64,000 nt of DNA from Caproiciproducens galactitolivorans (GCF_026672255.1 NZ_JAPOHA010000004.1:62001-126000), one strand, 5' to 3'. Positions 25,994 to 35,708 are shown, numbered from the stretch's first letter. A program made the numbers and translations. Notes: a model not told the origin generated them from the sequence alone.

Positions 25994-27106
25994 TTGAAGA
26001 TAGCAGAAATTGAGGTCGGCGAGATTTTTGTTCCGCTTGTAACGCCGTTTAAAACCGCACTGCGCACCGTGGAGGCCATTGAGGATATCGTCGTAAAGAT
26101 AACCGCGGATACCGGCGAAACCGGTTACGGCGAAGCACCGCCCACCGCGGTTATTACCGGAGACACCAAAGGTTCCATTCTCTGCGCCATCCGCGATTAC
26201 ATACGCCCCGCCCTTCTGGGCATGGAAATTGAAAATATCGACGGGATTATGCAAAAGCTTCACTCCTGCATCCAAAAGAATTCCAGCGCCAAAGCCTGTG
26301 TGGACATGGCGGTTTATGACCTTTTCGGAAAACGCTATGGCGCGCCGCTGTACCGCCTGCTGGGCGGTTACCGCCGGGAACTGGAAACGGATTTGACTAT
26401 CAGCGTCAACCCGGTTGACGAAATGGTGCGCGACAGCCTTGCCGCCGTAAAACGCGGCTTTCGTATTTTAAAGATCAAGGTCGGCAAAGAGGGCGAAAAG
26501 GATATTGCGCGCATTGCCGCCATCCGGGACGCGGTGGGAAAAGACGTGAAAATCCGCGTCGACGCAAACCAGGGCTGGACCGCGAAAGAAGCCGTCCGCA
26601 TCCTTTCGGTAATGGAACGCGAAGGGCTTGCTATTGAGCTCTGCGAGCAGCCGGTAAAGGCGCACGACATCGACGGCCTGCGCGCTGTGACGAAAGCGGT
26701 CTCCACCCCGATTCTGGCGGACGAAAGCGTCTTTTCCGCCGGGGACGCGCTGGAAATTCTCCGCACGCACGCGGCGGATTTAATCAATATAAAGCTCATG
26801 AAAACCGGCGGGATTTACAATGCTTTAAAAATCTGCGCCATTGCGGAAACCTATGGCGTGGAATGCATGATGGGCTGTATGCTGGAAAGCAAGCTGGCCG
26901 TCAGCGCGGCGGCGCACCTTGCCGCAGCAAAGGGCATTATTACGCGCGCCGATCTGGACGGCCCGTCCCTCTGCAAAACCGACCCGTTCGAGGGCGGCCC
27001 GGACTTTCTTGAAAACCGCATCGTAATGAACGACCTGCCCGGTATCGGAATCCAAACAGTTCCCTCATTTAAATCCGGCGGCAGTCTGCCGCCGTTCGAA
27101 AAGTGA
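25994..27106 (+). CDS. ykfB: L-Ala-D/L-Glu epimerase
   Basis: About 370 residues of the enolase superfamily, muconate-cycloisomerase group. Catalytic residues are visible: the KxK pair in ILKIKVG (about residues 160-164), metal ligands Asp in RVDANQGW, Glu in ELCEQPV and Asp in ILADES, and the second base Lys in INIKLMKTGG. The enzyme converts L-Ala-D-Glu from murein to L-Ala-L-Glu, which peptidases can then cut. The start is TTG at 25994 with GGGAGG 7 bases upstream. It is first in a co-directional run with the peptide transporter, LD-carboxypeptidase and NlpC/P60 genes, matching the Bacillus ykf context. A related dipeptide specificity remains possible. Confidence 0.92.
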   Translation: MKIAEIEVGEIFVPLVTPFKTALRTVEAIEDIVVKITADTGETGYGEAPPTAVITGDTKGSILCAIRDYIRPALLGMEIENIDGIMQKLHSCIQKNSSAKACVDMAVYDLFGKRYGAPLYRLLGGYRRELETDLTISVNPVDEMVRDSLAAVKRGFRILKIKVGKEGEKDIARIAAIRDAVGKDVKIRVDANQGWTAKEAVRILSVMEREGLAIELCEQPVKAHDIDGLRAVTKAVSTPILADESVFSAGDALEILRTHAADLINIKLMKTGGIYNALKICAIAETYGVECMMGCMLESKLAVSAAAHLAAAKGIITRADLDGPSLCKTDPFEGGPDFLENRIVMNDLPGIGIQTVPSFKSGGSLPPFEK

Positions 27107-27132
27107 TTATTTTAAAGAAAAGGGGATTAAAA

Positions 27133-28989
27133 ATGAAAAGGTTTCTGTCCATACTGCTCTGCGCCGCGATGCTCCTCGGTACACTGGCGGGATGCGGTAA
27201 AAAAAGCACGGATTCCGCGGATAGCTTCCGCAAGCTGTATTCCAGCGAATTCACCACGATGAACTATCTGACCACCGGGACGCAGGCCGAGCAGGCGGTC
27301 GCGGCAAACTGCGTGGACGGCCTGATCGAATACGACAAATACGGCGTGGCGCAGCCCGGCCTTGCCGAAAAATGGGAAACGAGCGCCGACAAGCTCACCT
27401 GGACTTTCCATCTGCGCAAAGGCGTGAAATGGGTGGATTATAAGGGCAAGGAAGTTGCCGAAGTCAAGGCGCAGGATTTCGTCGACGCGGCAAAATACCT
27501 GCTGGACAGCGCAAACAAATCGGAAACCGCCAATATCTTTTACAGCGTCGTTAAAAACGCCGAAGATTACTACAACAAAAAAATCACCGATTTCTCTCAG
27601 GTCGGCGTAAAAGCGGTAGACGATTACACCCTGACCTACACGCTGAATAAGCCGACTCCCTATTTCCTTTCCATGCTGGTTTATGTATGCTTCCTTCCGG
27701 CAAACGGGGATTTTCTGAAGCAGAAGGGCGCAGGCTTCGGAACCGACAACACCTCCCTGCTTTACAACGGCGCCTATATCCTTTCCACCTTCGAGCCGCA
27801 GATTTCCCATGTTTTCACGAAAAATAATGCCTACTGGGACAAAGATAAAGTTTATATCAACAAAATCACCGAAACCTATAATAAGGAAATGAACACGCTC
27901 GGGCCGGAAATGTACAAGCGCGGCGAAATCGACAAGACTTTTATTTCCTCCGATATTCTGGACGACTGGCTGAAAAACGCGGACACAAAAAATCTGGTAA
28001 GCCCCAGCCGCAGTCAGTGTTATTCCTATTTCTTCTGCCTGAATTTCGACCCGAAATTCGACGCGAAGTACGAGCCGGACAACTGGAAGAAAGCGGTGAA
28101 CAACGAAAGCTTCCGCCTGTCGCTGCTCTGCGGCCTCGACCGCGTAAAGGCTCTTTCCGTCAGCGAACCGATCAACCCCAAGAGCCAGCTTCTGAACACG
28201 GTTACCCCGCCCGATCTGGTTGATTTAAACGGTACCGATTATACGAATATCGGCGACCTGAAAGCGATTACCGCGCGGGATTCCTATCAGGCGGACAAGG
28301 CGAAGCAGTACGCCGAAAAGGCCAAAGCGGAGCTGAAAGCCGCGGGCGCGACCTTCCCGGTTAAGATTCTGATGCCTTACAATCCGTCAACCGCCAACTG
28401 GGATAAGGAGTGCCAGGTAATCGAGCAGCAACTGGAAAACACGCTGGGCAAGGATTACATTGATATTGTTCCGGAAGCCGGCCCCTCGACCGGATTCCTT
28501 TCCGCGGTTCGCCGTTCCGGCAAATACGCGGTGATGAAATGCAACTTCGGCCCCGATTACGCCGACCCGCAGACTTTTGCCGACCCGTTCCAGCCGAACG
28601 ACGCGAACGGGGAAGGCGGAGGAAGCTACAATAAGCCGGAAAAAGTGCAGGGCTATACCGAATCGAACGGCGAAAAGACCTACTCGACCCTGCTGAAAGC
28701 CGCCGAAGCGCAGTCCACCGACCTTTCCGCGCGCTACAACGCGTTTGCGAAAGCGGAAGCGTTCCTGATTAACCACGCGTTTGTCATTCCGTACGGCCTG
28801 AACACCGACGGCTATCAGGTTACGAAGCGGAACGAATTCGACTACCAGTACGCCCCGTTCGGCGTTTCCATTCTTCGCTACAAAGGGCAGCACCTTCTCG
28901 CGAAGCCGATGAGCATGGACGAATATTATGCCGCCGAGAAAAAGTGGAAAGCGGAACGCGCCGAAGCGCTGGCGAAAGCCAAGAGCTAA
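27133..28989 (+). CDS. dppA: Peptide-binding lipoprotein of ABC transporter
   Basis: About 618 residues with a signal peptide and lipobox LAGC (Cys about residue 19), then an SBP_bac_5 fold (ETSADKLTWTFHLRKGVKW near residue 80 is the family signature region). It binds peptides outside the membrane for the DppBCDF channel and ATPases encoded next. The start at 27133 follows AAGGGG by about 8 bases. At over 600 residues it is long for DppA and closer to OppA-size receptors. In this context the ligand is likely murein peptide (inference). A hairpin follows before the permease gene. Confidence 0.92.
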   Translation: MKRFLSILLCAAMLLGTLAGCGKKSTDSADSFRKLYSSEFTTMNYLTTGTQAEQAVAANCVDGLIEYDKYGVAQPGLAEKWETSADKLTWTFHLRKGVKWVDYKGKEVAEVKAQDFVDAAKYLLDSANKSETANIFYSVVKNAEDYYNKKITDFSQVGVKAVDDYTLTYTLNKPTPYFLSMLVYVCFLPANGDFLKQKGAGFGTDNTSLLYNGAYILSTFEPQISHVFTKNNAYWDKDKVYINKITETYNKEMNTLGPEMYKRGEIDKTFISSDILDDWLKNADTKNLVSPSRSQCYSYFFCLNFDPKFDAKYEPDNWKKAVNNESFRLSLLCGLDRVKALSVSEPINPKSQLLNTVTPPDLVDLNGTDYTNIGDLKAITARDSYQADKAKQYAEKAKAELKAAGATFPVKILMPYNPSTANWDKECQVIEQQLENTLGKDYIDIVPEAGPSTGFLSAVRRSGKYAVMKCNFGPDYADPQTFADPFQPNDANGEGGGSYNKPEKVQGYTESNGEKTYSTLLKAAEAQSTDLSARYNAFAKAEAFLINHAFVIPYGLNTDGYQVTKRNEFDYQYAPFGVSILRYKGQHLLAKPMSMDEYYAAEKKWKAERAEALAKAKS

Positions 28990-29023
28990 CACTGCTCACG
29001 AGAGAATTCATTTCTTTTCTGAA

Positions 29024-29056
29024 TAATGGCTCCGCTGTTTTTCGGCGGAGCCATTA
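29024..29056 (+). other. Intercistronic hairpin between dppA and dppB
   Basis: A 12-bp perfect stem (29024-29035 with 29045-29056) and 9-base loop, without a downstream T run. It sits where receptor genes often need more expression than permeases. The rest of 28990-29249 shows nothing else. Confidence 0.75.
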
Positions 29057-29249
29057 CAGGTTGTAGACATACAGAATGTGACAAATCCCCGCAAGGCACC
29101 GTGCACCCCCCGTACCTCTTTTTCCTATCATTTCTGTTGCCTCAGAGGATGGTATCAATTTTTCGTCTCGCGGCGGAACCACCAATCTGATTGACAGGGC
29201 TATGTGAATCAACCCGGTTTGCGTATCCCGCTTTAAAAGGAGCATTGCC

Positions 29250-30191
29250 ATGTTGAAATACGCAGCCAAGCGTTTGATTCAATCGCTTGTCACGCTCGTC
29301 ATTATTATTACCATTGTGTTTTCCCTTCTGCGGCTCATGCCGGTGGAAGGGTACTTCCAGAACTTCGACAAGCTGGACAAGAACCAGATTCACGCCGCCC
29401 TTCTGAGCATGGGCCTGCTGGACCCTCTGCCCGTACAGCTCAAGAATTTCTTCGTCCAGTTGCTGCATGGCAGTCTGGGGAATTCGCTCATTTACCGCCC
29501 CAATGTGCCGGTACTGGACATTATCGCCGACAAAGCGCCGGTCTCGATTTTCATGGGCCTTGCTTCCATGGCAATTGCGCTCCTTCTGGGACTGCCGCTC
29601 GGTACCGCAATGGCGCGGAGTAAAGCGAAATTCTGGGATAAATTCGGCACCGCGTTTATTGTGTTTGTTACCGCCGTGCCCGCCGCCGTCTATTACCTTT
29701 TAATTCAGGTGTATTTTACGGACTGGCTCGGGCTTCCGATTCTGTTCAGCGAATCCGACCCCGTAAGCTGGATTCTGCCGACGGTTTCCCTTTCGCTCGG
29801 CAACATCGCCTACTACGCCATGTGGCTGAGGCGCTATATGGTGGACGAGCTGAACAAGGATTATATCCGGCTGGCGCGGGCGAAGGGCGTGGACAGCAAA
29901 ACCATCATGAAGAAGCATGTTTTCCGCAACGCGTTTGTCCCGATGGTGCAGTACCTGCCGACTTCGCTCCTTTACACCATCGCCGGTTCCATTTACATAG
30001 AATCCCTTTATTCCGTTCCCGGCATGGGCGGGCTTCTGGTCAACGTGATTCAGCGGCAGGACAACAACATGGTGCAGGCGCTGGTCCTGATTTACTCCGC
30101 GATCGGTATTGTCGGCCTTCTTTTCGGGGATATCCTGATGAACCTGATGGACCCCCGTATCAGCTTCGAGAAGAAAGGGGGCGCCCGCTGA
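29250..30191 (+). CDS. dppB: Peptide ABC transporter permease, DppB type
   Basis: A 313-residue inner permease with about six helices and the BPD_transp_1 EAA-type loop (around DYIRLARAKGVDSKTIMKKH, near residue 210). It follows the N-terminal pattern of DppB/OppB (first helix, then GLLDPLPVQ). It pairs with the DppC product to form the channel. AAAGGAGC precedes the ATG at 29250. Its stop overlaps the next start (TGATG at 30189-30193). Confidence 0.94.
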   Translation: MLKYAAKRLIQSLVTLVIIITIVFSLLRLMPVEGYFQNFDKLDKNQIHAALLSMGLLDPLPVQLKNFFVQLLHGSLGNSLIYRPNVPVLDIIADKAPVSIFMGLASMAIALLLGLPLGTAMARSKAKFWDKFGTAFIVFVTAVPAAVYYLLIQVYFTDWLGLPILFSESDPVSWILPTVSLSLGNIAYYAMWLRRYMVDELNKDYIRLARAKGVDSKTIMKKHVFRNAFVPMVQYLPTSLLYTIAGSIYIESLYSVPGMGGLLVNVIQRQDNNMVQALVLIYSAIGIVGLLFGDILMNLMDPRISFEKKGGAR

Positions 30192-31186
30192 TGGCTTTAC
30201 GGCATAAAAAAACCGCCGCCGTGGAGGAAAGCATCAACGAATCCTTCAAAAACCTCCCGGACGACGAGTTGTTTACCTTCGCCGGCTTCGACGAGGCGGC
30301 GGCTGAAAAAACGGGCTATTCCGATTATTCCTACTGGCGCTCCACCTTTCAGGTGTTTCTGAAAGACCGGGTCGCCGTATCCCTGCTCATTCTGATCGGC
30401 ATTATTCTTTTGTTTGCCTTTTTACAGCCGCATCTGCCCGGGCAGCGTTCCGCCACGCAGATTTACAACGACGCTTCCGGCATGCAGATCCGCAACCTGC
30501 CGCCGAACGCGGAGTTCTGGTTCGGAACGAATTCCATCGGACAGGACTTATGGAGCCGCGTCTGGAGCGGCACGCGCACGTCGCTGCTGATCGGTTTCGC
30601 CGTCGCTTTAAGCGAAGCGGTGCTCGGTATCCTGATGGGCGTTCTGTGGGGCTATATCCGCAGGCTCGACCGGCTGTTCACCGAAATTTACAATGTGCTG
30701 GACAATATTCCGCAGACCATCATCCTCATTCTGTTTTCGTATATCATGCGCCCGAGCGTCTCTACGCTGATTATCGCCATGTGCCTGACCGGCTGGCTCG
30801 ACATGGCGCGCTTTATCCGCAACCAGATTCTGATTATCCGCGACCGGGACTACAATTTAGCTTCGCGGTGCCTAGGCACACCGTCCCGCCGGATTATTCT
30901 CCGCAACCTGCTGCCGTATCTGGTATCGGTCATTATGCTCCGCATGGCGCTCGCCATTCCCGCGGCAATCGGCAACGAGGTATTTTTAACCTACATCGGG
31001 CTGGGCCTTCCCGTCAGCATTCCGTCGCTCGGGAACCTGATTAACGAGGGCCGCGTGCTGATGACCTCCGCCGCGCTCCGGTATCAGCTGTTCTTCCCGG
31101 CGATTGCTCTGTCCGTTGTAACGATATCCTTTTACATCATCGGCAACGCGTTTGCCGACGCGTCCGACCCGAAAAACCATATTTAA
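30191..31186 (+). CDS. dppC: Peptide ABC transporter permease, DppC type
   Basis: About 331 residues. A cytosolic N-terminal stretch of about 60 residues, rich in Glu and Asp, precedes the first helix (VAVSLLILIGIILLFAF) and the FGTNSIGQDLWSRVWSGTRTS signature of DppC/OppC. The later helices carry the EAA loop (around RDYNLASRCLGTPSRR). The start ATG at 30191 overlaps the dppB stop, so the two permeases are translationally coupled. The N-terminal extension is longer than in most DppC. Confidence 0.94.
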   Translation: MALRHKKTAAVEESINESFKNLPDDELFTFAGFDEAAAEKTGYSDYSYWRSTFQVFLKDRVAVSLLILIGIILLFAFLQPHLPGQRSATQIYNDASGMQIRNLPPNAEFWFGTNSIGQDLWSRVWSGTRTSLLIGFAVALSEAVLGILMGVLWGYIRRLDRLFTEIYNVLDNIPQTIILILFSYIMRPSVSTLIIAMCLTGWLDMARFIRNQILIIRDRDYNLASRCLGTPSRRIILRNLLPYLVSVIMLRMALAIPAAIGNEVFLTYIGLGLPVSIPSLGNLINEGRVLMTSAALRYQLFFPAIALSVVTISFYIIGNAFADASDPKNHI

Positions 31187-31198
31187 GGAGGTTGAAGA

Positions 31199-32239
31199 AT
31201 GGAACAGGAAATTCTTTTATCCGTTAAAAACCTGGAAGTAAAATTCGACCTTCGCGGGCGGACGCTCAACGCAATCCGCGGGATTTCCCTCGACCTTTAC
31301 AAAGGCGAAAGCCTCGCTATCGTTGGGGAATCCGGTTCGGGCAAATCCGTTCTGGTAAAGACCTTCATGGGGCTTTTAGACGCGAACGGCCGGATTACGG
31401 ACGGCGAAATTTTGTACAACGGGCAGGATTTCACCAAATTCAAGACCGAAAAGGAATGGCTTGCGATCCGCGGAAAGGAGCTGGCCATGGTCTTGCAGGA
31501 CCCGATGACCAGCCTGAACCCGCTCAAAACCGTCGGCTTTCAGATCTGCGAGGCGCTGGAGCTTCATCAGGGGCTGAAAGGCGCAAAAGCGAAGGAAGCG
31601 GCGGTTTCCATCCTGGAGGACGTCGGCATCACCGAAGCCGGGCGCCGTTTCAGCCAGTATCCCCATGAATTTTCCGGCGGCATGCGCCAGCGCGCGGTCA
31701 TCGCCATCGCCGTTGCATGCAGGCCGAAAATCCTGATCTGCGACGAACCGACCACCGCGCTGGACGTAACCATTCAGGCGCAGATTCTGAACCTGCTGAA
31801 GGATTTAAAGGCTAAATACGATTTAACAACAATATATATTACGCATGACTTAGGCGTGGTCGCCAACGTGGCCGACCGCATCGCGGTGATGTACGCGGGC
31901 GATATCGTGGAAATCGGCAAATGCGACGAGGTTTTCTACAATCCCCGCCACCCCTACACCTGGGCGCTGCTTTCTTCGCTGCCCCAGCTCGGCGTAAAGG
32001 GCGAAAACCTGTATTCCATCAAGGGCGCGCCGCCGAACCTGTTCACGCACATTGCGGGCGACGCTTTCGCGCCGCGCAACCCGCGCGCTTTGAAAATCGA
32101 TTTTGTGAAGCGCCCGCCGTATTTCGACGTAAGCCCCACCCACAAGGCGCGCACCTGGCTTCTGGACCCGCGCGCGCCCAAAGTGGACCCGCCGGAAAGC
32201 ATCCGGAAGCTGCGACAGGGGGTGAGCGCGAATGGCTGA
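31199..32239 (+). CDS. dppD: Peptide ABC transporter ATPase, DppD type
   Basis: 346 residues: Walker A GESGSGKS near residue 42, Q loop [12 protein letters not shown], signature EFSGGMRQR and Walker [13 protein letters not shown], then the C-terminal oligopeptide-transporter extension. It hydrolyses ATP to drive import. AAGGAGG precedes the ATG by 6-7 bases. It overlaps the dppF start by eight bases. Confidence 0.95.
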   Translation: MEQEILLSVKNLEVKFDLRGRTLNAIRGISLDLYKGESLAIVGESGSGKSVLVKTFMGLLDANGRITDGEILYNGQDFTKFKTEKEWLAIRGKELAMVLQDPMTSLNPLKTVGFQICEALELHQGLKGAKAKEAAVSILEDVGITEAGRRFSQYPHEFSGGMRQRAVIAIAVACRPKILICDEPTTALDVTIQAQILNLLKDLKAKYDLTTIYITHDLGVVANVADRIAVMYAGDIVEIGKCDEVFYNPRHPYTWALLSSLPQLGVKGENLYSIKGAPPNLFTHIAGDAFAPRNPRALKIDFVKRPPYFDVSPTHKARTWLLDPRAPKVDPPESIRKLRQGVSANG

Positions 32240-33167
32240 GAACCGGGAACCGCTGCTTCAGGTAAAAAATCTGGAAGTCACCTTCGGCACGCGCAGGCAT
32301 CCGTTTCATGCCGTCAACGGGGTAAGCTTCGACATCTACGAAGGGGAAACCTTCGGGCTGGTCGGGGAATCCGGTTCGGGAAAAACGACCATCGGCCGCT
32401 CGATTATCCGCATTAATCCGGTCTCCGGCGGCGAAATCCGGTATAAAAACCAAAAGATCAGTGGAAAAATATCCAAGGAGCTCGACCGCCGCCTAACGCG
32501 CGAGATTCAGATGATTTTTCAGGACCCGATGGCGAGCCTGAACGAGCGCGCCAAAGTGGATTATATTGTATCGGAAGGACTTTATAACCTCGGCGGACAT
32601 TTAAGCGAAGCCGAGCGCCGGGATAAAGTTGACACGGCGCTGACGGACGTTGGGCTTCTGCCCGAATTCGCCAGCCGTTTCCCGCATGAATTTTCCGGCG
32701 GACAGCGCCAGCGCATCGGCATTGCGCGCGCGCTCATTATGCAGCCGCAGTTTATTATCGCCGACGAGCCGATCAGCGCGCTCGACGTTTCCATCCGCGC
32801 GCAGGTATTGAACCTGCTTTCCGATTTGCAGAAAAAGCGCGGCCTTACCTATCTGTTTATTGCGCACGACCTTTCCGTCGTCCGCTTTATTTCCGACCGC
32901 ATCGCGGTCATCCGCAAAGGCGTTCTGGTTGAACTTGCCGAAACGGAAACGCTGTTCGCGCACCCGCTGCACCCCTACACCCGCGCGCTGCTTTCCGCGA
33001 TTCCGCTGCCCGACCCGCAGGCGGAAAAGAACAAGAAGCTGCTGGTATACGACCCGGGCATGCACGATTATTCGGTGAAGAAACCGGAGTGGTGCGAAAT
33101 GGAACCCGGGCACTTCGTACTGGCGAACGAACCCGAAATTGCGGAGTATAAAAAGGCATTGGAGTGA
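32232..33167 (+). CDS. dppF: Peptide ABC transporter ATPase, DppF type
   Basis: 311 residues: Walker [10 protein letters not shown] near residue 43, Q loop [12 protein letters not shown], signature EFSGGQRQR and Walker [13 protein letters not shown]. It partners DppD. The reading frame ends five bases before the LD-carboxypeptidase gene, so transporter and catabolic genes are one unit. The C-terminal region is shorter than in DppD, as usual. Confidence 0.95.
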   Translation: MAENREPLLQVKNLEVTFGTRRHPFHAVNGVSFDIYEGETFGLVGESGSGKTTIGRSIIRINPVSGGEIRYKNQKISGKISKELDRRLTREIQMIFQDPMASLNERAKVDYIVSEGLYNLGGHLSEAERRDKVDTALTDVGLLPEFASRFPHEFSGGQRQRIGIARALIMQPQFIIADEPISALDVSIRAQVLNLLSDLQKKRGLTYLFIAHDLSVVRFISDRIAVIRKGVLVELAETETLFAHPLHPYTRALLSAIPLPDPQAEKNKKLLVYDPGMHDYSVKKPEWCEMEPGHFVLANEPEIAEYKKALE

Positions 33168-33171
33168 TTAC

Positions 33172-34086
33172 ATGTTTACACCGAAACCCTTGTTCCCGGG
33201 CGCGCGCGTTGCGCTGATTGCGCCCGCCGGCCCGGTTCCGCCGGAAAAATTCGGCCCCGCCGTCCGGGCGGTGGAGGAACTTTCCTTAAATCCCGTTATT
33301 TATGAAAGCTGCCGCCGGGCGCACGGCTACCTTGCCGGCGACGACCGTATGCGCGCCAAAGACGTCTGCGACGCGTTCGCGGACGATACCATCGACGGCA
33401 TTTTCTGCATCCGGGGCGGGTACGGTTCCCAGCGCCTGATGAACTTAATCGATTGGAACCTCATTCGCAGAAACCCGAAGGTTTTCTGCGGTTACAGCGA
33501 CATCACCGCCCTGCACATCGTCTTTAATCAGAAATGCGGCTTCGTCACCTACCACACCCCCATGCCCTCCACGGAGCTTTGCATGAATCCGGACGAATAC
33601 ACCCTTTCCAGCCTGAAAAAGGTGCTGTTTGGGGAAAAGATCGGCGAGCTGCAAAACCCCGCGAACAAGCCGCTGGAAACGCTTGTGGGCGGCTGCGCCC
33701 GCGGAATACTGACCGGCGGCAACCTTTCGCTGGTTTCTTCGTCGCTCGGCACACCGTATGAAATCGACACCCGGAATAAAATCCTGTTTCTGGAAGACGT
33801 CGGCGAGGAACCGTACCGGATTGACGGAATGCTGAACCATCTGAAAGCGGCGGGGAAATTCCGCGACTGCGCCGGAATCCTCCTTGGAAGCTTTACGAAA
33901 AGCGAAGCGGAAAATCCGGAAAAATCCCTTACGCTGGAAGAGGTGTTCCAGGAACTGATCGTACCCGAACACAAGCCTGCGATCATGAATCTGGCCTGCG
34001 GCCACAGCATGCCGGCCCTGTCCCTGCCGCTGGGGAAAACCATCGAAATGAACTCTATTTCCTGCAAAATAAACGTATTGGACTGA
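33172..34086 (+). CDS. ldcA: Murein tetrapeptide LD-carboxypeptidase
   Basis: About 304 residues of the S66 peptidase family. It begins with the typical VALIAPAGPV strand. The nucleophilic Ser lies in FCGYSDITALH (about residue 114), the Glu in FLEDVGEEPYRIDGML and the His in ACGHSMPALSLPLG near the C-terminus. The enzyme removes the terminal D-Ala from the L-Ala-D-Glu-diamino acid-D-Ala tetrapeptide. It has no signal peptide, so it acts on imported peptide in the cytosol. The ATG at 33172 has GGAG 7 bases upstream. Equivalent to Bacillus ykfA in context. Confidence 0.93.
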   Translation: MFTPKPLFPGARVALIAPAGPVPPEKFGPAVRAVEELSLNPVIYESCRRAHGYLAGDDRMRAKDVCDAFADDTIDGIFCIRGGYGSQRLMNLIDWNLIRRNPKVFCGYSDITALHIVFNQKCGFVTYHTPMPSTELCMNPDEYTLSSLKKVLFGEKIGELQNPANKPLETLVGGCARGILTGGNLSLVSSSLGTPYEIDTRNKILFLEDVGEEPYRIDGMLNHLKAAGKFRDCAGILLGSFTKSEAENPEKSLTLEEVFQELIVPEHKPAIMNLACGHSMPALSLPLGKTIEMNSISCKINVLD

Positions 34087-34090
34087 TATT

Positions 34091-34891
34091 ATGAAACTGA
34101 GGGAATTACGCGATTACGCGGAAAATGAAATCAACGATATCAACGCGGACGTTTCTTTGCTTGTCCATGATTTTACCCGCAGCGAAACTCTTCTGTCCTT
34201 TGAAGCCGGAAAGAAGGTCGTTTCCGCAAGCACCATCAAAACGCTGATTCTGCTCGCCGCGCTCAAAAAGGTGCGGGACGGCGAACTGGAGCTGAACCAG
34301 ACGGTCGTCGTTCCCGCGAAGGAAATTCTGGAGGACACCCGCGTGTTCGACCGGGGCGTGCGGGAATACCGTCTGGAGGAACTGCTCACCTGGATGATCA
34401 TTACAAGCGACAATACCGCCACAAATGTGCTGATCGAGCTGCTGGGTATGGACGCCGTCAACGCGTACTGCCGGAAGCTGAAACTGGAATCCACGGTTCT
34501 GGAGCGCAAAATGCTCGACTGGGACGCGGTGGAGCGGGGGCGCAACAATTACACCAGCGCCGTCAACCAGCTTACCGTCTTTGCCGCCCTGCACCGCAAG
34601 GCCATCCTGACCCCCGCGCTCTGCGACCGGGCGCTCGGAATTTTAAAGCGCCAGCGCGATTACAGCATGGCGTTCCGGTATATTGCGGACGAGTCGTTCA
34701 CCGCCGCGCACAAAACCGGCGGTCTGGATTATTTGAAGCACGATTCGGGCCTGTTTTATCTGGATGATAAAGTCTACTATTTCGGCTGCTTCGTTTCTCA
34801 ATCCATGGACGACACGGATGAGAATCCGGTTTCCAAAAGGCTGATCGGCCGGATTTCCCGGGCGGTCTACGAATATTTTCAAGAGGCGTAA
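34091..34891 (+). CDS. Beta-lactamase-fold serine hydrolase, no signal peptide (paralog 2)
   Basis: 266 residues with STIK (SxxK, about residues 47-50), SDN near 112 and KTG near 211. It is clearly related to the gene at 25056-25817 but not a recent copy; shared stretches include SDNTATN and AHKTG. As in its paralog the omega-loop Glu motif is not apparent and there is no signal peptide. It lies between ldcA (4-base gap) and the NlpC/P60 gene (1-base gap), so it is part of the murein-peptide operon. A cytosolic DD-peptidase or D-amino-acid amidase acting on imported muropeptides is my inference; the substrate is unknown. Confidence 0.87.
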   Translation: MKLRELRDYAENEINDINADVSLLVHDFTRSETLLSFEAGKKVVSASTIKTLILLAALKKVRDGELELNQTVVVPAKEILEDTRVFDRGVREYRLEELLTWMIITSDNTATNVLIELLGMDAVNAYCRKLKLESTVLERKMLDWDAVERGRNNYTSAVNQLTVFAALHRKAILTPALCDRALGILKRQRDYSMAFRYIADESFTAAHKTGGLDYLKHDSGLFYLDDKVYYFGCFVSQSMDDTDENPVSKRLIGRISRAVYEYFQEA

Positions 34892-34892
34892 A

Positions 34893-35708
34893 ATGGAATA
34901 CGCATTGATTAAGTCCCCGATCGCCCCCTTGATGGAAGCGCCGCCGCACGAAAACGAAATTACGGACGAAGCGCTCTGCGGCGTGGCCGTGGCGGTGCTG
35001 GGCCGGTGCGGCGCGTGGGTTCACGTGCGCACGCATTACCGGTACGAGGGCTGGGTAAACGAAACCCATCTCTGCTTTCACCAGACTCTGGTACAGCAGT
35101 GGGCGAACGCGCCGAAAGCGGTCGTTTTGCAGGCTTGGGCCGACGTTCTGGACGCGCCTAAGGTACAGGGGCACCTCATCGGCGAAATCCCGCGCGGCGG
35201 CCTTTTAAGCCCCGTAGGGGAAGCGCAGGACGGCTGGCAAAAGGTGCGCTTCTGTGACGGGCGCGAAGGTTTTCTCTGGGGCGCGTTTCTGGGGGAATAC
35301 CGTACCGCGTGGCAAAAAGAAGACGAACCGGCCCTGCGGAAAGCGTTTACGGAAACCGCGCTTTCCTACCTCGGCACCCAGTACCGCTGGGGCGGGAAAA
35401 CCCCGCTCGGCATCGACTGCAGCGGACTTTGCTCCATGGCCTATCTTTTGAACGGCGTCGTCATTTACCGCGACGCGCATATTTTGCCGGATTTCCCCGT
35501 GCATGAAATCGACCGGAGTGAAATCAAGGAAGGCGACCTGCTGTATTTTCCCGGCCATGTCGCCATGTACCTTGGGAACGGGCGGTATATCCACTCCACC
35601 GCGGGCAACAACTGCCACGGCGTGGTGATCAACAGCCTTGACCCCCAGGCGCCCGACTACCGCGCGGATTTACCCGGAAAGCTTACCTGCTGCGGCAGTA
35701 TCTTTTAG
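34893..35708 (+). CDS. ykfC: NlpC/P60 gamma-D-glutamyl-diamino acid endopeptidase
   Basis: 271 residues: two N-terminal SH3b-like domains (about 1-65 and 70-135) and a C-terminal NlpC/P60 domain. The catalytic Cys is in GIDCSGLCSMAY (about residue 176), the His in FPGHVAMYLG and the third polar residue in the following IHSTAGN. The family cuts between gamma-D-Glu and the diamino acid, giving L-Ala-D-Glu, the substrate of the epimerase encoded at the start of the operon. No signal peptide, so it should be cytosolic like YkfC. It starts one base after the preceding stop and is followed by a terminator, closing the operon. Confidence 0.92.
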   Translation: MEYALIKSPIAPLMEAPPHENEITDEALCGVAVAVLGRCGAWVHVRTHYRYEGWVNETHLCFHQTLVQQWANAPKAVVLQAWADVLDAPKVQGHLIGEIPRGGLLSPVGEAQDGWQKVRFCDGREGFLWGAFLGEYRTAWQKEDEPALRKAFTETALSYLGTQYRWGGKTPLGIDCSGLCSMAYLLNGVVIYRDAHILPDFPVHEIDRSEIKEGDLLYFPGHVAMYLGNGRYIHSTAGNNCHGVVINSLDPQAPDYRADLPGKLTCCGSIF

